Part shown: positions 39,515 to 53,590 of the stretch, piece after piece
Position numbering within the stretch: the stretch's first letter is position 1
Layout: each line of letters opens with the position of its first letter
Source: Micromussa lordhowensis
Taxonomy: Eukaryota; Cnidaria; Anthozoa; Scleractinia; Lobophylliidae
Direction: 5' to 3'
Length of the DNA stretch: 64,000 nucleotides
Assembly: GCA_964020085.1 (NCBI GenBank)
Contig: OZ026600.1
Span: 26,456,738 to 26,520,737, forward strand
The notes under the pieces: generated by a model
The model's database searches: none
Seen by the model: only the letters and a program-made list of their open reading frames with translations
Told to the model about the DNA's origin: nothing
Made by a program: the position numbers and the translations under genes

Positions 39515-41866
39515 CCAGTGATACTACACACCAAAACGTCTATTAAGATATATATACTTACATTATCTGGACCACTTTCTGGCCAACCTAAAGAATAAAT
39601 TTAGGCATTGTCAAATGTCCATAAATGATTTAAATGCCATGACAAGCCTTCAGGACCTAACCTACCACACTTAATGGCATAAGCAACCAGGTGTATGTTA
39701 GCTTTGTCTGATTTGCGATGTCAGGGAAACACAGTAAGATTCAAATCACCACAAACTCCCAGGCAAAAGAAGTTTCTCTTTGAATGATTTGCTCTATATT
39801 TCATCAGGAGAATCAAAAGATGACCGAGAATATTACTACCCCCATTAAACACTGGATGCTATAGCCCATCACAGGTTATTCCCTCCTTTTCCTTTACCAT
39901 GCAATAAGGATAACACTCTAAAGAGCAACATTTTTAGGGATCAAGCAGGGATGGCTTAGTGGTCAGAGCACTACATGTAAGTCTTGTCTCCTATCCAACC
40001 AATGTGGCCCAAGTTTGAATCCTGCTCCCCAAGTTATAAGTGGGTTTTCCTCCTTGCATGAAAACCAGCACTGTTAGTGCTTATTCAATGTTGAGGTATG
40101 AGCACTTTATAATGAGTTCTTCAGAACCTTTCCATGTTTTGTGGGTATACAAACTATATTTCAAAATCTCTTTTTCTCATTACCATGTACCTAAATGCAC
40201 AATTAACCAATCACAAGACTTGTCTACTGTCCTGATTTCCTGCGATATCAAGTCACCAGACTTCTGGCTAAATTTGCGTATGAAAATACTCAATCTGACT
40301 TATCACAAGGGCATACCAAAGGTATAAGGCAAGTTTAAATAGGTGTAAATATTGTCCCAAGTGACCTTGGTTAATAAGAAATTAATTACATGATTAAACA
40401 ATTGAAAGAACAGACAGAACATTTTTGGAATACTTCCTGGTGTGCAGGGGTCCCATTACAGGGCTGTGCTCTAGAAGCACCCGGGTGACACAGGCAACTA
40501 AAAGTAAAGAATGATCATCGCAGTAAATTTTCCAACTTAAGCAGTTGGAAAGAAGAAGCCTGAAAAAATCAGGGCTTCAACGGGATTCGAACCCGTGACC
40601 TTCACAATACCGGTGCAATGCTCTACCAACTGAGCTACATTGGGAGCAAGGTCAATGAACTCATTTAATTGACCTCGCTCCTAATGTGTGGCTTCATAGC
40701 TCAGTTGTTAGAGCATCGCATCGGTATTGCGGAGGTCACGGGTTTGAATCCCGTTGAAGCCCTGATTTTTTTCAGGCTTCTTCTTTCCAACTGCTTAAGT
40801 TGGAAAATTTACTGCGATGATCATTCTTTACTTTCATCTACAGCCGCAGTTCAAATATGAATTATTTCATATATACTTCACAACAGGCAACTAACTTTTG
40901 CCTTACTTTTTCATATAAGATTAAATGCTGGGCACCCAGGATTTCATGGTTAGGAACCTTTGGGCTCCTCATAAGTTTTCTTAGACCACAGCCTTGCATT
41001 AACATTTTCTGCAGGAGGGCAACTGGTTTTCGCAGGTAGGGAAAACTATTAGAAAGTTCTGAACATCTAATTTATAAGAAAAACTTTCCTCTAGGCCTCT
41101 GGGCTTCTAGGGTTAGGCTTCACCATGGATATTTTGGCTCAACTGCATCTCTTAAAATAGAGCCATGGCTCAACTTAAGTCACCTGGCCTGTCCCCAAAG
41201 CATACCAAAAAGGTCTGATTGTTTTTCGTTTTGGTTTTCTGTTCTGTATACAGTATTCAGTTTGTTTATGTATCTTTGTTTTCAGCTAATCGCTAAAAAA
41301 GTTGTAGAAACATGCCCTAGTCATGTCATAAAGCATTCTGATTGGTTGATTTTAGTTACTGACCCTTCACAAGTCCTTATCTCGTCATAACTATCAATAT
41401 TGCATGTATTGATCACTTCTCGATTTTACAGAGTTAAATGACGACGGGGTTCTAAGGCACACAGTCGTGGCCATGTGTGAACTAGAACCCAGGATTGAAT
41501 CGTAATAAGTGATTAAGGGACAATAAGAAATCTGCTTCCCGCTAACTAAATTATATAATAGTACAACAATAATCGATTACACAATCTCTTACCTACGTAA
41601 ACCACAGCTCCTGTGACGATTCCTGCACAGCCAGCTCCAAACAGCATCCAACTCTTCAAACTTGGGCCCTTCTTCTCTTTTGGTTTCACGTAATAAAATG
41701 CGCGCGGACATCGTATTGGAAGTCTCGCGATCGTTGGAAGTGTCCTTCCTGTACACGAGAGAGAAGAAAATTGTACAAGTGGTGCAATCAAAGAAGTATT
41801 GCCACACATTCTGGAACTGAACCATCTGCAACAAGCGGAAACTGTAGACGACATTGCGACCGCCAT
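31868..41866 (-). CDS. TIMM50: TIM50, inner-membrane subunit of the mitochondrial TIM23 protein import machinery
   Basis: TIM50 is the TIM23-complex receptor that takes presequence proteins arriving through the outer membrane; it is anchored in the inner membrane and faces the intermembrane space. I join nine exons: 41593-41866, 39562-39587, 38873-38894, 38710-38768, 38158-38277, 37228-37335, 36675-36773, 33631-33787 and 31868-32106. All frames join and every boundary is GT-AG. The product is about 367 aa, close to the animal family. Exon 1 gives an Arg/Ser-rich presequence and one membrane span near residues 74-90 ([17 protein letters not shown]). Exons 4-8 give the FCP1/NLI-like domain with [23 protein letters not shown] and YRLFRDA. 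Where phosphatases have DxDx(T/V) it has LELKDVL, as in other animal TIM50, so catalysis is not expected. I chose the ATG at 41866 because the codons upstream to 41884 contain no other ATG. A strong GTAAGT at 31898-31903 leaves open an alternative final exon. It could be a retained orthologue with alternative C termini. Confidence 0.93.
32222..32316 (+). repeat. polypurine-polypyrimidine mirror tract beside TIM50 exon 9
   Basis: A purine-only stretch (GGAAAGGAGAA and similar) is followed by a pyrimidine-only stretch (TTTCTTTTCTCCTTTCC), forming an imperfect palindrome. It lies in the TIM50 intron about 115 bp upstream of the last exon on the minus strand. Such tracts can form unusual DNA structures. 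On the sense strand the left part supplies pyrimidine-rich RNA sequence. Confidence 0.5.
32722..33084. mobile_element. MITE copy A, GATGACGACGGCGACG end
   Basis: The left end reads CTTTAAGCGATGACGACGGC. The right end, reverse-complemented, reads CTTTAAGCAAACCACGAGG, so the termini are imperfect inverted repeats. It lies in TIM50 intron 8. Inner phrases match the oppositely oriented copy at 34180-34506 (for example GATCTGTTCAGT and CGCCTATCGGTCT) and the degenerate copy at 10254. Confidence 0.55.
33170..33478. mobile_element. foldback element with perfect 25-bp inverted ends
   Basis: The 25 bases at 33170-33194 (GTTAATCATAAAAATTACAA and five more) are exactly inverted at 33454-33478. Inside are a 15-bp tandem pair built on GTTATCGGACAGTT and a 32-bp tandem pair built on CAATCACATTYAAAGTTGTA, the second with only two differences. 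It lies in TIM50 intron 8. Perfect ends suggest recent movement or correction between the arms. Confidence 0.65.
34180..34506. mobile_element. MITE copy B, inverted relative to copy A
   Basis: The left end is AGCTTTAGCAAACCACGACG and the right end, reverse-complemented, is AGAGAGCTTAGCAATGACGA, followed by CGGCGACGC. Inner phrases (ATAGGCGAACTGAACAGATC, GAGAACGTGAGCC) are the reverse complement of phrases in copy A at 32722. It lies in TIM50 intron 7. Confidence 0.6.
34548..34732. mobile_element. foldback MITE (AATAGACCCTTTTC ends)
   Basis: The left arm starts AATAGACCCTTTTCGTAAAC and the right arm, reverse-complemented, starts AATAGACCCTTTTCATAAAT. The arms also share AATTCTTTTG and CTAACCTC at matching distances, so homology runs some 75 bp on each side. 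It lies in TIM50 intron 7. Confidence 0.7.
34914..35160 (-). mobile_element. LINE-like 3' tail with (ATTCT)n repeat
   Basis: On the minus strand an untranslated-looking segment ends in AATAAAGTTGTC followed by about four TATTC units. A polyadenylation-like signal directly before a short tandem repeat is typical of 3' ends of CR1/L2-type LINEs. No reverse-transcriptase residues are readable, so only the tail is present. The upstream limit is a guess. Confidence 0.4.
35348..35440. repeat. inverted repeat containing CTGATGA...GAAAC motif
   Basis: The left part GATGTTTCGACCGTTAGCGC is roughly inverted by GGCTAATGCTTGAAACAT on the right. The plus strand carries CTGATGA at 35401 and GAAA at 35421, separated by a segment that can form a small stem. 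The minus strand carries a one-base variant, CTCATGA, with GAAAC. The pieces resemble the conserved core of hammerhead ribozymes, but the third stem and cleavage site are not evident. Confidence 0.35.
36237..36559. mobile_element. hAT-type MITE (CTGGGGYGGATCYAGG ends)
   Basis: The left end CTGGGGTGGATCTAGG and the right end, reverse-complemented, CTGGGGCGGATCCAGG differ at two positions. The right half contains TCCGGGGGAGCATGCCCC, also present near the 3' end of the large hAT element at 61750. No clear target-site duplication flanks it. It lies in TIM50 intron 7, directly beside exon 7. Confidence 0.55.
39411..39549. mobile_element. foldback MITE in TIM50 intron 1, next to exon 2
   Basis: The arms share CTTATTAGACGTTTTG on the left and CTTAATAGACGTTTTGG on the right in inverted order, then TGTGTAG, and meet near CACTCGCCCTACGGGCTCGT. 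The element ends about a dozen bases from the donor site of TIM50 exon 2, so its outer end lies very close to a functional splice site. Confidence 0.55.
39948..40070 (+). repeat. tRNA-derived SINE head
   Basis: GGCTTAGTGGTCAGAGCACT resembles a tRNA D-arm with A box and AAGTTTGAATCCTGC about 55 bp later resembles a T-arm with B box. The following GTGGGTTTTCC is the sort of body seen in coral SINEs as I remember them. The stems are incomplete, so it is not a tRNA. It lies in TIM50 intron 1. Confidence 0.45.
40501..40834. repeat. 334-bp near-perfect palindrome with tRNA-like arms
   Basis: The outer roughly 100 bp of each arm (starting AAAGTAAAGAATGATCATCG) match in inverted order with only one inserted A and one C/A difference in the part I compared. 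Both arms include a tRNA-like segment, minus strand at about 40573-40645 and plus strand at 40690-40761. The centre near 40646-40689 is unpaired apart from a short GACC/GGTC phrase. The element sits in TIM50 intron 1. The high arm identity suggests a recent origin or ongoing gene conversion. Confidence 0.75.
40690..40761 (+). tRNA. tRNA-like cloverleaf, anticodon GGT, probably a SINE head or pseudogene
   Basis: The 72 nt fold as a full cloverleaf. The acceptor GGCTTCA pairs with TGAAGCC, the D stem GCTC pairs with GAGC, the anticodon stem TCGCA pairs with TGCGG with one wobble, and the T stem ACGGG pairs with CCCGT. The anticodon loop is TCGGTAT, so position 33 is C instead of the near-universal U, and the anticodon would be GGT (Thr), which animals normally do not use. 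Together with the palindromic repeat context this argues for a tRNA-derived repeat. The minus-strand partner at 40573-40645 has a non-pairing acceptor stem. Confidence 0.35.
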
Positions 41867-42154
41867 GATGAAATAGATGAGCAATCTGTGTAAAGTGGTC
41901 AGCGGTGATACAATTCATCAACTAGTGGCCATTTCAAGTAAGTTGAGTTGAAGTGTATTCCTGGAGTAGCCTGCGCTGCAGCCGGCCATTGTCTTGTCCG
42001 GCGGTTTAGACTGTCTGCGACACAGACTACTTCTAAGCCGCAATCTTCATGAACAATGAATAAGGTACAGTTGCAGCCAGGAACTTGGCAGGGCCCGGAG
42101 AGTATGGCAACATACAAGATGTTGGATGCTATCTGTTGCGAGGTGAAGGGGGTG

Positions 42155-42531
42155 CAGGGGCAGATACAAGTCTTTTTTTCCTAGGAAGGGGTGCACCACT
42201 AAGGAATGGCGTGACTGACTGGTGAGGTATAATCCCGTTGCATTAAAACGCTAAACAGAGGAAAGTTTTCTTCACTGATTAATAAAAACACTGCAGAGGT
42301 GTTGAAAGGCGACAATCCCGGGACATTTGTTCTCTTCCTTCGTCCCCACTCTGGGGATTTAGACAGCTTGTGTCCCCACCCCGAGAAATTTGCCCTACTG
42401 TCCAGGAGTTAGCCCGGGGGGAGGGCGCTGCTGGAATTGACTGATGCATAAACAAATTTTAAAAGCCGAATGTCATCTCAGTGGGGGTGGGGATGTGGGG
42501 GGCGCACCCCCTGCCTCAAGATCCGCTCCTG
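42155..42531. mobile_element. hAT-type MITE (CAGGGGCAGAT / CAGGAGCGGAT ends)
   Basis: The left end CAGGGGCAGATACAAG and the right end, reverse-complemented, CAGGAGCGGATCTTGA are imperfect inverted repeats of the hAT style beginning CAGGG. No exact 8-bp duplication flanks the ends. The element lies between the TIM50 start and the YY1 end and has no coding capacity. Confidence 0.5.
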
Positions 42532-42719
42532 GGGTGTACTCCCTGAAAATCTATACGGGATTATGAGATCCCACTCTACTGCAGGTTTTACCTTCTCTCA
42601 TTTCCTTCCACTTTGATCCGTATCCAGTAATTTTTCTCACGTTCCCTTGTCATATAGATGAGCTTTAGATTTTGGGGTTAAGTGGAATCAGGAGCATATA
42701 GTGGAAACCTTATTTTTTT

Positions 42720-42742
42720 GATAAATAAATAAATAAATAAAC
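42720..42742 (+). repeat. (AAAT)n microsatellite
   Basis: About five to six consecutive AAAT units (GATAAATAAATAAATAAATA). Confidence 0.85.
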
Positions 42743-42744
42743 CA

Positions 42745-45628
42745 CTTAGGGTGATGGAAATCGAGGGTAAATTTTTCTAACTTTTTTGCCGCGGGAGTAA
42801 AACGTTTCATCAAATAATCAGGCGGCGTCGAAATATCAGGATTCTACTGTAATGAAAGACAGTGACCGCAGACTAAAAGACAAAAACTTCTAGTGTCGGT
42901 CCGGAAATATCCATACTCGGACACGTTTGGAACTTGTTTGTTCACTACGGTTATGGAAACTCCAGTTTGGCTCAAGTTTGATTACTATTGAGCGTTCTCC
43001 GGGCCAAAATAAAGTGGCTGTAGTCACAACATGAGAGTTGTATTCAGAAGGTGAATACAAAGCAGAGGTTCTACTGAAGTACAAAACAGGAAAAGAGGAA
43101 GGCACTTGCTATCACCGTTTATACCAGATGCTGCAGTTAGGTGAACGAGTGAGCAAAAGGGATCTTTGGCTCGATTACAAGTCGCTGTTTCGGCCGGACC
43201 CAAGAGTGGCGGAAATCGAACCTAGGCGATCTTGGTAACATAATTTTTGAGCACTTAGAATACTGTATTTCATGAGACAGGCCATATGTAAATGTATGTT
43301 CCTTTAATTTGCATTTTTCCCAAGATGAATATTGCAAGTTAAAATACATCTGCAAACCTAAGAATAATTTATCACTTACAGATTTTTCAACAGACTAGAG
43401 GTAAGATGGATGCACATTCGCCTGAAACTGGATTATTTTATGGGATCAGAGTTTACCAAATTAAGGTGACACAAGTACGTTTTTGAGAACCATAACCTCT
43501 TCAGAACAATCAGTAAAGCAGTAGGCGCAAAATTAGAGCCTCTATCAAATAAATAATTGGTCACATGATACCCCTATCTTTATCATGCTTGAGTCTTTCC
43601 CTGCTTGAAAGACATTTGAGCAGAAACATTCCACTCACTAAAATCCATGGTGTCACCTAATAGGTAGTGGTTAAAGCAACAATCCAAAATGCAAAGGATC
43701 TCCAACTGTTGAGCTATATTCACATGTCTCTCCAACAGGCAAGGATTGAACATGTGAAGCAAAAATCTGTTTAGTAACAAAATCGAGTGACCTTCTGGAT
43801 CTAAGAAATCAGGGGAAAAGGGATACATCACTTCAACATTTTAGATTTTTTCTGCAGTTCATACCACAGTATCAACCTGAGACTTCACTTATGCAAACAA
43901 TGCCTAGAATGACATATACAATGATCCAGACCACCCCAAAGGAATGCATCCTAATTTCAGAAGGACTCGTAACCAAATGACTTTACCCTCTAAAGTCCTG
44001 ATATCAATGTCAATGTTTATTTACATGGCTAATAACAATTATAGCGAGGTACACCGTGTATAATAACAAGAATTTGACACTATTACTGTCTCAAGTAATT
44101 AACTTCAAACTCTCTCATCAGCTGTATGAGAAATGTATCCTGAAAATAATTGAATCCTACTTAACCATAAGGCTGTGAGGGAAACAATAATGCTCTTTCA
44201 TTATCCAAGACCCAGTTTAAACAAGATGTCCAAGTTGTCTCTCTAGATTCATCTTGACATAATTTAGTTTGGTAACTGTCAGCAATTCGACACTGTATGT
44301 TCTACCAGTAAATAATTTAGCTTCTAAAAACTTATTAAATAAGATTCAGGATATAACCTATCATACTAGACTGTGGAATTATGTACCATTTTGTAACAGA
44401 TGAGCAGCAAGATTGTTATGCAAGGTTCAAGTGTGATCTGATGAAGGACGTAATTTAGAAAAATAATTATGCCTGTGGAAAGCAAGCGAGTTCTTGCCAA
44501 GGGCAATGTTTTAGTACAATATTGCACTTTAGTTTAAGTCCTTCATGGACTATGTGCAATAGGGTGGTGAACAGCCTGTCCATCATGGTTTCATTAATGC
44601 AATAGCCTGATGAAGACTTTTGTCACAAACATTCAAATCAATTAATACACACTAAAGAAAAGCACTTAAGAGTTCCAGTGTCTGATTGTTTTTGTGTGTG
44701 CAAAAGTGCACAGTTAAGTAACAATCAAGGAGGGACAACGATCACCGGTGTGCAATATTACTGCTCAAATCTCAGATCTTTGAAGAGAAGAAAACAAAAT
44801 GTTGATTGCCCTGGTTCTAAGCTGTTCTCTCTAACCTGTTTCAGAGCTGTCTGCCTGATTTGTCAAAGTACCTACATGTTGTCGTTATAATTGCAAAACT
44901 CGAATGTCATGTAGATAAATTTACATACAACAAAACCTCTTTAAACATCAAACACTAGACTCTATACATGGTATGCCAGGTTAGTCAGATAAGGTTAAAA
45001 TATTCTTTTAAGCTTAGATTTTTTGCCTGAGAACTTCCTTTGAATAAAACAAAGAGAAGACATGGCTTCTCCCTTTGATTAAAATAAGTGCGTTCTGAAG
45101 TTTGTTTAATGGTTTAAATGGGTAACATTATCTTAAAATACATATCCAACAATTTAGTGGCACAAGGAAAGAAAATGACATCACAGGAAAACAAAATACT
45201 GCAGATCTATACAAAAATGACACAACTAGGCCCATGAACTAGTAAAGATCAATTAAAACCCTGCAAACTTGGACTGATCGGGCTAAAATCTATCATGTTG
45301 ACTTGATATGTTGACTTCTAAGAACCATTTCCACACTGATACTGTTCTTCTCGCCCAAACTTCCAATCTCTAGAGATAACTTTCTCCAGCAATGGAAACC
45401 AGAAAGAGGTCAAGTGGATGTCACATTTGTTACATTTGTGTTAGACTGTGTACGGCAAGTATGGAAGAACTGTTCGAAAGAATATGAGTGTAAAATGTAC
45501 AATGCCACATCTAGAAATTCTAGCAAAGTCTTATGGAACCAAGGCCACTTGATCCCTAAGTGAACTCAAAAAAGCTCCATCCTTGAAAATCTGTACACAA
45601 ATTTGTCAAAGTCTTTGGGAATAGCATC
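42745..45628. other. intergenic stretch and presumed YY1 3' untranslated region
   Basis: No exon is recognised. The part nearest 45,628 probably includes the YY1 3' UTR, since YY1 is transcribed towards it. Near 43,995-44,060 the minus strand ends a segment with AATAAACATTGACATTGATA, which may be a LINE tail. Confidence 0.4.
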
Positions 45629-49605
<3,977 letters not shown>

Positions 49606-49829
49606 TCACTGTCAACTGAAAATATCAACCTCACTTCGAAGTCCAACAGACCACGTGGTAAGTATTTCAGTCGAGCCAATCAGTATTCGGAACAGCCAGT
49701 TGAAGTAACCAATCAGATTTGACGAAACTTCCAGAGGTAGCGGGAAACAGATGTTTTCTCAAGAAAATAGGAAATTTGCTAAAAAGTTTTTAATGTGAAG
49801 GGAAAATAATCCGACAAACATGCGACAAC

Positions 49830-50135
49830 AGGAAATGATCACATGGCGAATTTCAGCTCGAGCTGAAACTATTTTAGAAACTTTAATGGAGGCAAGAACC
49901 TAGCGACAAAGTCATTTTCAGAAGGTTTGTCTATAAATCAGGACGAACCGAAAAATCAGACAAACCTATTCAACCATTTGCTAAAATATTGAATTTCTGT
50001 CTCAATTACTCCTCGTATCAGTTTACCGTTTTTTACTACTACTCAACATCTTGCATTATTGAGGAAAGCACGTTCCCCATGATTGAAACTTTAACTCGGG
50101 CTGAAATTCGCCGTGTAATATCACGGGTGACAAAT
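49830..50135. mobile_element. foldback MITE upstream of YY1
   Basis: The left arm contains GGCGAATTTCAGCTCGAG and the right arm, reverse-complemented, contains GGCGAATTTCAGCCCGAG, followed on both sides by AACTTTAA-like sequence. About 250 bp separate the arms. It starts some 260 bp upstream of the YY1 start codon, within the probable promoter region. Confidence 0.5.
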
Positions 50136-50382
50136 TACTCCTTAATTTTGGCGCGAAATTTCCACGTTAATTTATAATTTCACTTGTGAAATTACAAAAT
50201 TGCCATGGCAGCATTTGGCGTAAAATTTCCCGATACAATAAACATGTCAAAAACTAGGAGCTTGCAACTCCCATGCTAAGCCTATGTCACGTTATTTTTA
50301 CAGACCGGTCTAGTTTTAGGCTTCTTTTCCCGCGAGATAGGTCAATTCCGGTCTACATGAGCGCGCATCGGTAAGGGAAAAA

Positions 50383-50436
50383 ATGGCGGCCTCGAGTGAT
50401 TGGTCACTGAGGTTCCTGCGGTGGTCTGAATTCAAG
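50383..50436 (+). CDS. possible first coding exon of an unidentified plus-strand gene
   Basis: AAAATGGCGGCCTCG gives an ATG in good context, followed by 18 open codons (starting MAASSDWSLRFLRWSEFK) and a GTAAAT donor. The head resembles many animal first exons. I could not find a downstream partner exon between here and the carrier gene. It may be a real exon of a gene with small later exons, the first exon of a noncoding transcript, or chance. Confidence 0.2.
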
Positions 50437-50570
50437 GTAAATTCAAACTATAAATAGATCGGTCTGTGAAAACGCCGTGACAGGAATATGGGGTAGTTGC
50501 ACGCTCCTGCTTATGGGCTCATGCAAAAACTCATGATTGTAAGCGTTATTTCGTTTATTTGATTTTGAAA

Positions 50571-50718
50571 GGTAATCAAATGGTCAGTACTCATGAAATT
50601 GGGAAATAATTTTACTTTCGTTTTGTCAAAATTCTAATAATGAGAAGAACTTATAGGAATTTTGACAAAAAGCGCGTACAATTATTTCCTAATTTCATTC
50701 GTCAGCATTTGATTATCT
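50571..50718. mobile_element. foldback MITE (GATAATCAAATG ends)
   Basis: The left arm GGTAATCAAATGGTCAG and the right arm, reverse-complemented, GATAATCAAATGCTGAC are inverted. The inner phrases GAAATAATT and TTTTGTCAAAATTC also match in inverted order almost to the centre. Confidence 0.7.
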
Positions 50719-51079
50719 ACACTTATCGCCCCTAAGTAGAAAACATCGAAGTAAAATATAGGACCACTTCGACAACCGGACTTGATACCTAGTGTCTAAA
50801 GCCGTGTGGGTCTGGACACGGCTCTTGGAGGGGCTTTCTGGGAAGGGATGAACACGCCCCGTACCGTCGAGGGAAAAGCGTGCCCGTCAAAAGGAAGCTC
50901 CTGGTGGTATACAAGAAGCGTGCCTCCAGCAAAGATCTTAAGTTTGAACTGAACGCTTTGTCCACTGAATTAGCACTTTTTCCAACATAATCCTAGAGAA
51001 TAAGCAACTCGTTAAGACTTTTTGCAAATAGCACAAAAATATGTGAAAATGTTGAAGGGCCGCAGCCCGGATAAAACAT

Positions 51080-51252
51080 GGTAAAATTTTAAAAACGATC
51101 TCTGGCTGAAACGATTAAAGAATTACAAGCTTTCGACTACCTGGACTAGTCTTCAGCAGGTAAAATGTGAAAGAAGACTGTAGCTCGGGCAGTCAAAAGC
51201 TCTTATTTCTTTTAATCGTTTCAGCCAGCGATCATTTTTTAAAATTTTTACC
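51080..51252. mobile_element. foldback MITE with arms of about 75 bp
   Basis: The left arm GGTAAAATTTTAAAAACGAT and the right arm, reverse-complemented, GGTAAAAATTTTAAAAAATG are inverted. Both then carry CTGGCTGAAACGATTAAA followed by AGCTTT-GACT, with a short GTAAAATGTGAAA centre. Confidence 0.75.
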
Positions 51253-51275
51253 AGTACAAAAATAGTACAGCTATG

Positions 51276-51354
51276 ACAACCTCGTTCTCGGGGCTTTTCC
51301 CTCAGAGATCGCCCCTTCCAATCTCCAAGGGAAAAGCTCTGGGAGCGATGTTGC
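51276..51354. repeat. short inverted repeat (CAACCTCGTTCTCGGGGC ends)
   Basis: CAACCTCGTTCTCGGGGC on the left is paired with the reverse complement of GAGCGATGTTGC on the right, and CTTTTCCCT is inverted by AGGGAAAAG. The total is about 79 bp. It starts 24 bp after the preceding foldback element. Confidence 0.55.
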
Positions 51355-51734
51355 AGATTTGAAATCCTCCACCCTCAAAAGACATTCCCGAGGCTTAACA
51401 GCTGAACCTCTGTAAGGGGTCCCCTAGGACAGATTTAACAAGCCATTGTGGAGAGGTTGCCAAAAGACGTTTCAAGAAGAGTTCACAGTATGGAGCGGCA
51501 CAAAATCAAGACAAAAAATGCTGGCTTAGTTTCGCGCTGTGCCTCAACTAACTGCACGGCTGCAAGAGGCCAGTCGCTTTAGAGAGGTGGCCACCAATCT
51601 CGCTCCCCGAGTCGAAACGAATTCTCTGCGCATGCTCCGAAAATTAGATCTTCCCAGAGGTCACGATTCTTGGTGCTGACCAAAAGGAGCATGGCCTCTG
51701 GAGACGAGAATGGGTGGCGACATAAAATCCCCTG

Positions 51735-51997
51735 GGGGAGACTAATGGTTAGTGCATAGACCAATCTGGGTTCGCACCCTGGCCAGGGGCATCGTTAGGT
51801 TCTTGGGCAGGGCACTATTCTTCTCTTATGCCTTTCTCCGTCCACGTATATAAATCAGGTAGTTTAGTGCTAGGGGGTAACCCTACACTGGACTAGCATC
51901 CCATCCGGGGTGGGAGAAATACTCCTAGTTGCTCAATGCTACTGAAACAAAGATAAGCTCCAGTGGCATGAGCAACTTAGCCCGATATACTTTACCT
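51735..51997 (+). mobile_element. tRNA-derived SINE with body and TTTACC tail
   Basis: CTAATGGTTAGTGCATAGACC-like sequence acts as A box and CTGGGTTCGCACCCTGG as T-arm and B box. The body includes CATCGTTAGGTTCTTGGGCA and GGGGTAACCCTACACTGGAC, then ATACTCCTAGTTGCTCAATG. The end is AAGATAAGCTCCAGTGGC followed by TACTTTACCTTTA. The layout of tRNA head, unique body and short repeat tail is that of a complete SINE; the body resembles coral SINEs from memory. Confidence 0.6.
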
Positions 51998-52796
51998 TTA
52001 TCTGTTATACGTAATTACAATACCACAATGAAAACTCAACACTAGAAGAGAATTCGTCAGATCAATCAGTCACACTGCTAAAATCCATTTATTTCTAATT
52101 TTGTTTTGTACCATAGTACATTTCCCGCAGGAAAACACTCCTTACATCATTTGCACACCAAAAATAACAAAATTATAACCACAAAAGATATTTCAATATA
52201 TTATGGCTAAACAAACTAAACACATCTAAGATGGTTTCCACTAAACATTTGAGCTATGAAGGCAAAAATGTTGTTACCAATAAAACCTCCTAGTATGATA
52301 ACATTTTGAACACAGTTAGAAGAACTTATCAAGACTTAAGCTCTGAAGCTGACCCCATAAGAGGAAATTGAATTTGAAGTGTTCCTTGTATTTATAACTA
52401 GAATAAAGTTTAATAGGGAAATGAATACAAAAGTGAGATGTTTCAAATAGCATTTTAAAATGTTACCAAAATATGAGTAGATTTTACGCAAATAATGTTG
52501 TGTACTTTTTGCTTGAACTTTGAGCAGAATCCCTCTTAATTATACGACTAATTACAACACAAGACTAAATATACCGGTTACAGTTACAAGCATTCATATC
52601 ATTAGTCAAAATAACATTAATTTTGTTTGTTTGATGACAAGAGTATTCTTTTATGTACAAAAAAATCTTAACATCTACTGCTGATAAATTTCACTAAAAA
52701 TTTAGTTTGCCTGGGGCAGTTACTGGTATGTACTTGCCCGAGTTAACATTTTTGTTTCAAATCACCACTTACTGGGCAGTAACCAGTAAAATAGCT

Positions 52797-52911
52797 AGCC
52801 TGCTTAGCTTGGCGGTTTAAGCAATTCAAGCGGGCTAAAAACTAGCGGCGAAGCCGCGAGGAGCCTGCCCGGGGGAGAGACAATTGCTAACCACCAAGCT
52901 ACGCAGGCTAT
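52797..52911. repeat. inverted repeat (AGCCTGCNTAGCTTGG ends)
   Basis: AGCCTGCTTAGCTTGGCGG on the left is inverted by the reverse complement of the right end, AGCCTGCGTAGCTTGGTGG. CAATT also appears in both arms. The middle contains a smaller hairpin (CTAGCGGCGAAGCCGCGAG). Confidence 0.5.
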
Positions 52912-53590
52912 AAAATAGCATGCTGGGCACTTAAATCAGCAAGATAACCAGGTATGCAATATTAAATTCTTAAATATATTATTATATTTACTTGCAAAGT
53001 ACATTACTATGCAATAATTAAATTCAACCTTTAGTACAACTCAATACAATATGAGCGGATAACTCATGGCAAATGGAACTTATATCCCCACTGTATGTGG
53101 ATTGTCATTTATTAAAACTTAACACCCAAACAAATTGTGTGCAAGTCGGACATCTTGCTAAAAATATTAATACCTCATCTAGTGCAAGACCTGAAATCTA
53201 TTTTCACCCTTTGGAAAATGCCATTGCGAGTCACAGTACATGTACCTTAACAAAATATTAACTTTACATCCCACCTTGTGTGATTCAACATGCATGATTT
53301 GTTCAAACCAAGCAGTTCTTTGTACTTGTTTTTGTGTACTTGTTTCTTAAATCAAAATAGGCCAGCTGTGTTTCTTAAATTTATGTTGCTACCCTAGCTA
53401 TTGATGTAATCTATACAAGTAGAATAATCCAAACCAAATATGCAGAAATACAGCTCCCTGACTACAAATAATTTGATATATTTTACAATGTTCTCAGGCA
53501 ACTAGGTTAGCACTGAAAGACTGATAAGTCTATTCATTATTTTAAGAAGTTTCTAAATAGTGTTAAAGCACCCAGCTCTGAACTCCAGGA

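Noticed and set aside
40573..40645. Minus-strand tRNA gene
   Set aside because: The D and T arms are good but the acceptor stem does not pair; it is the second arm of a palindromic repeat.
41899..42117. Minus-strand frame just upstream of the TIM50 start
   Set aside because: It includes repeat-like sequence (GACAAGACAATGGCCGGCTG) and is not linked to TIM50 by frame or splicing.
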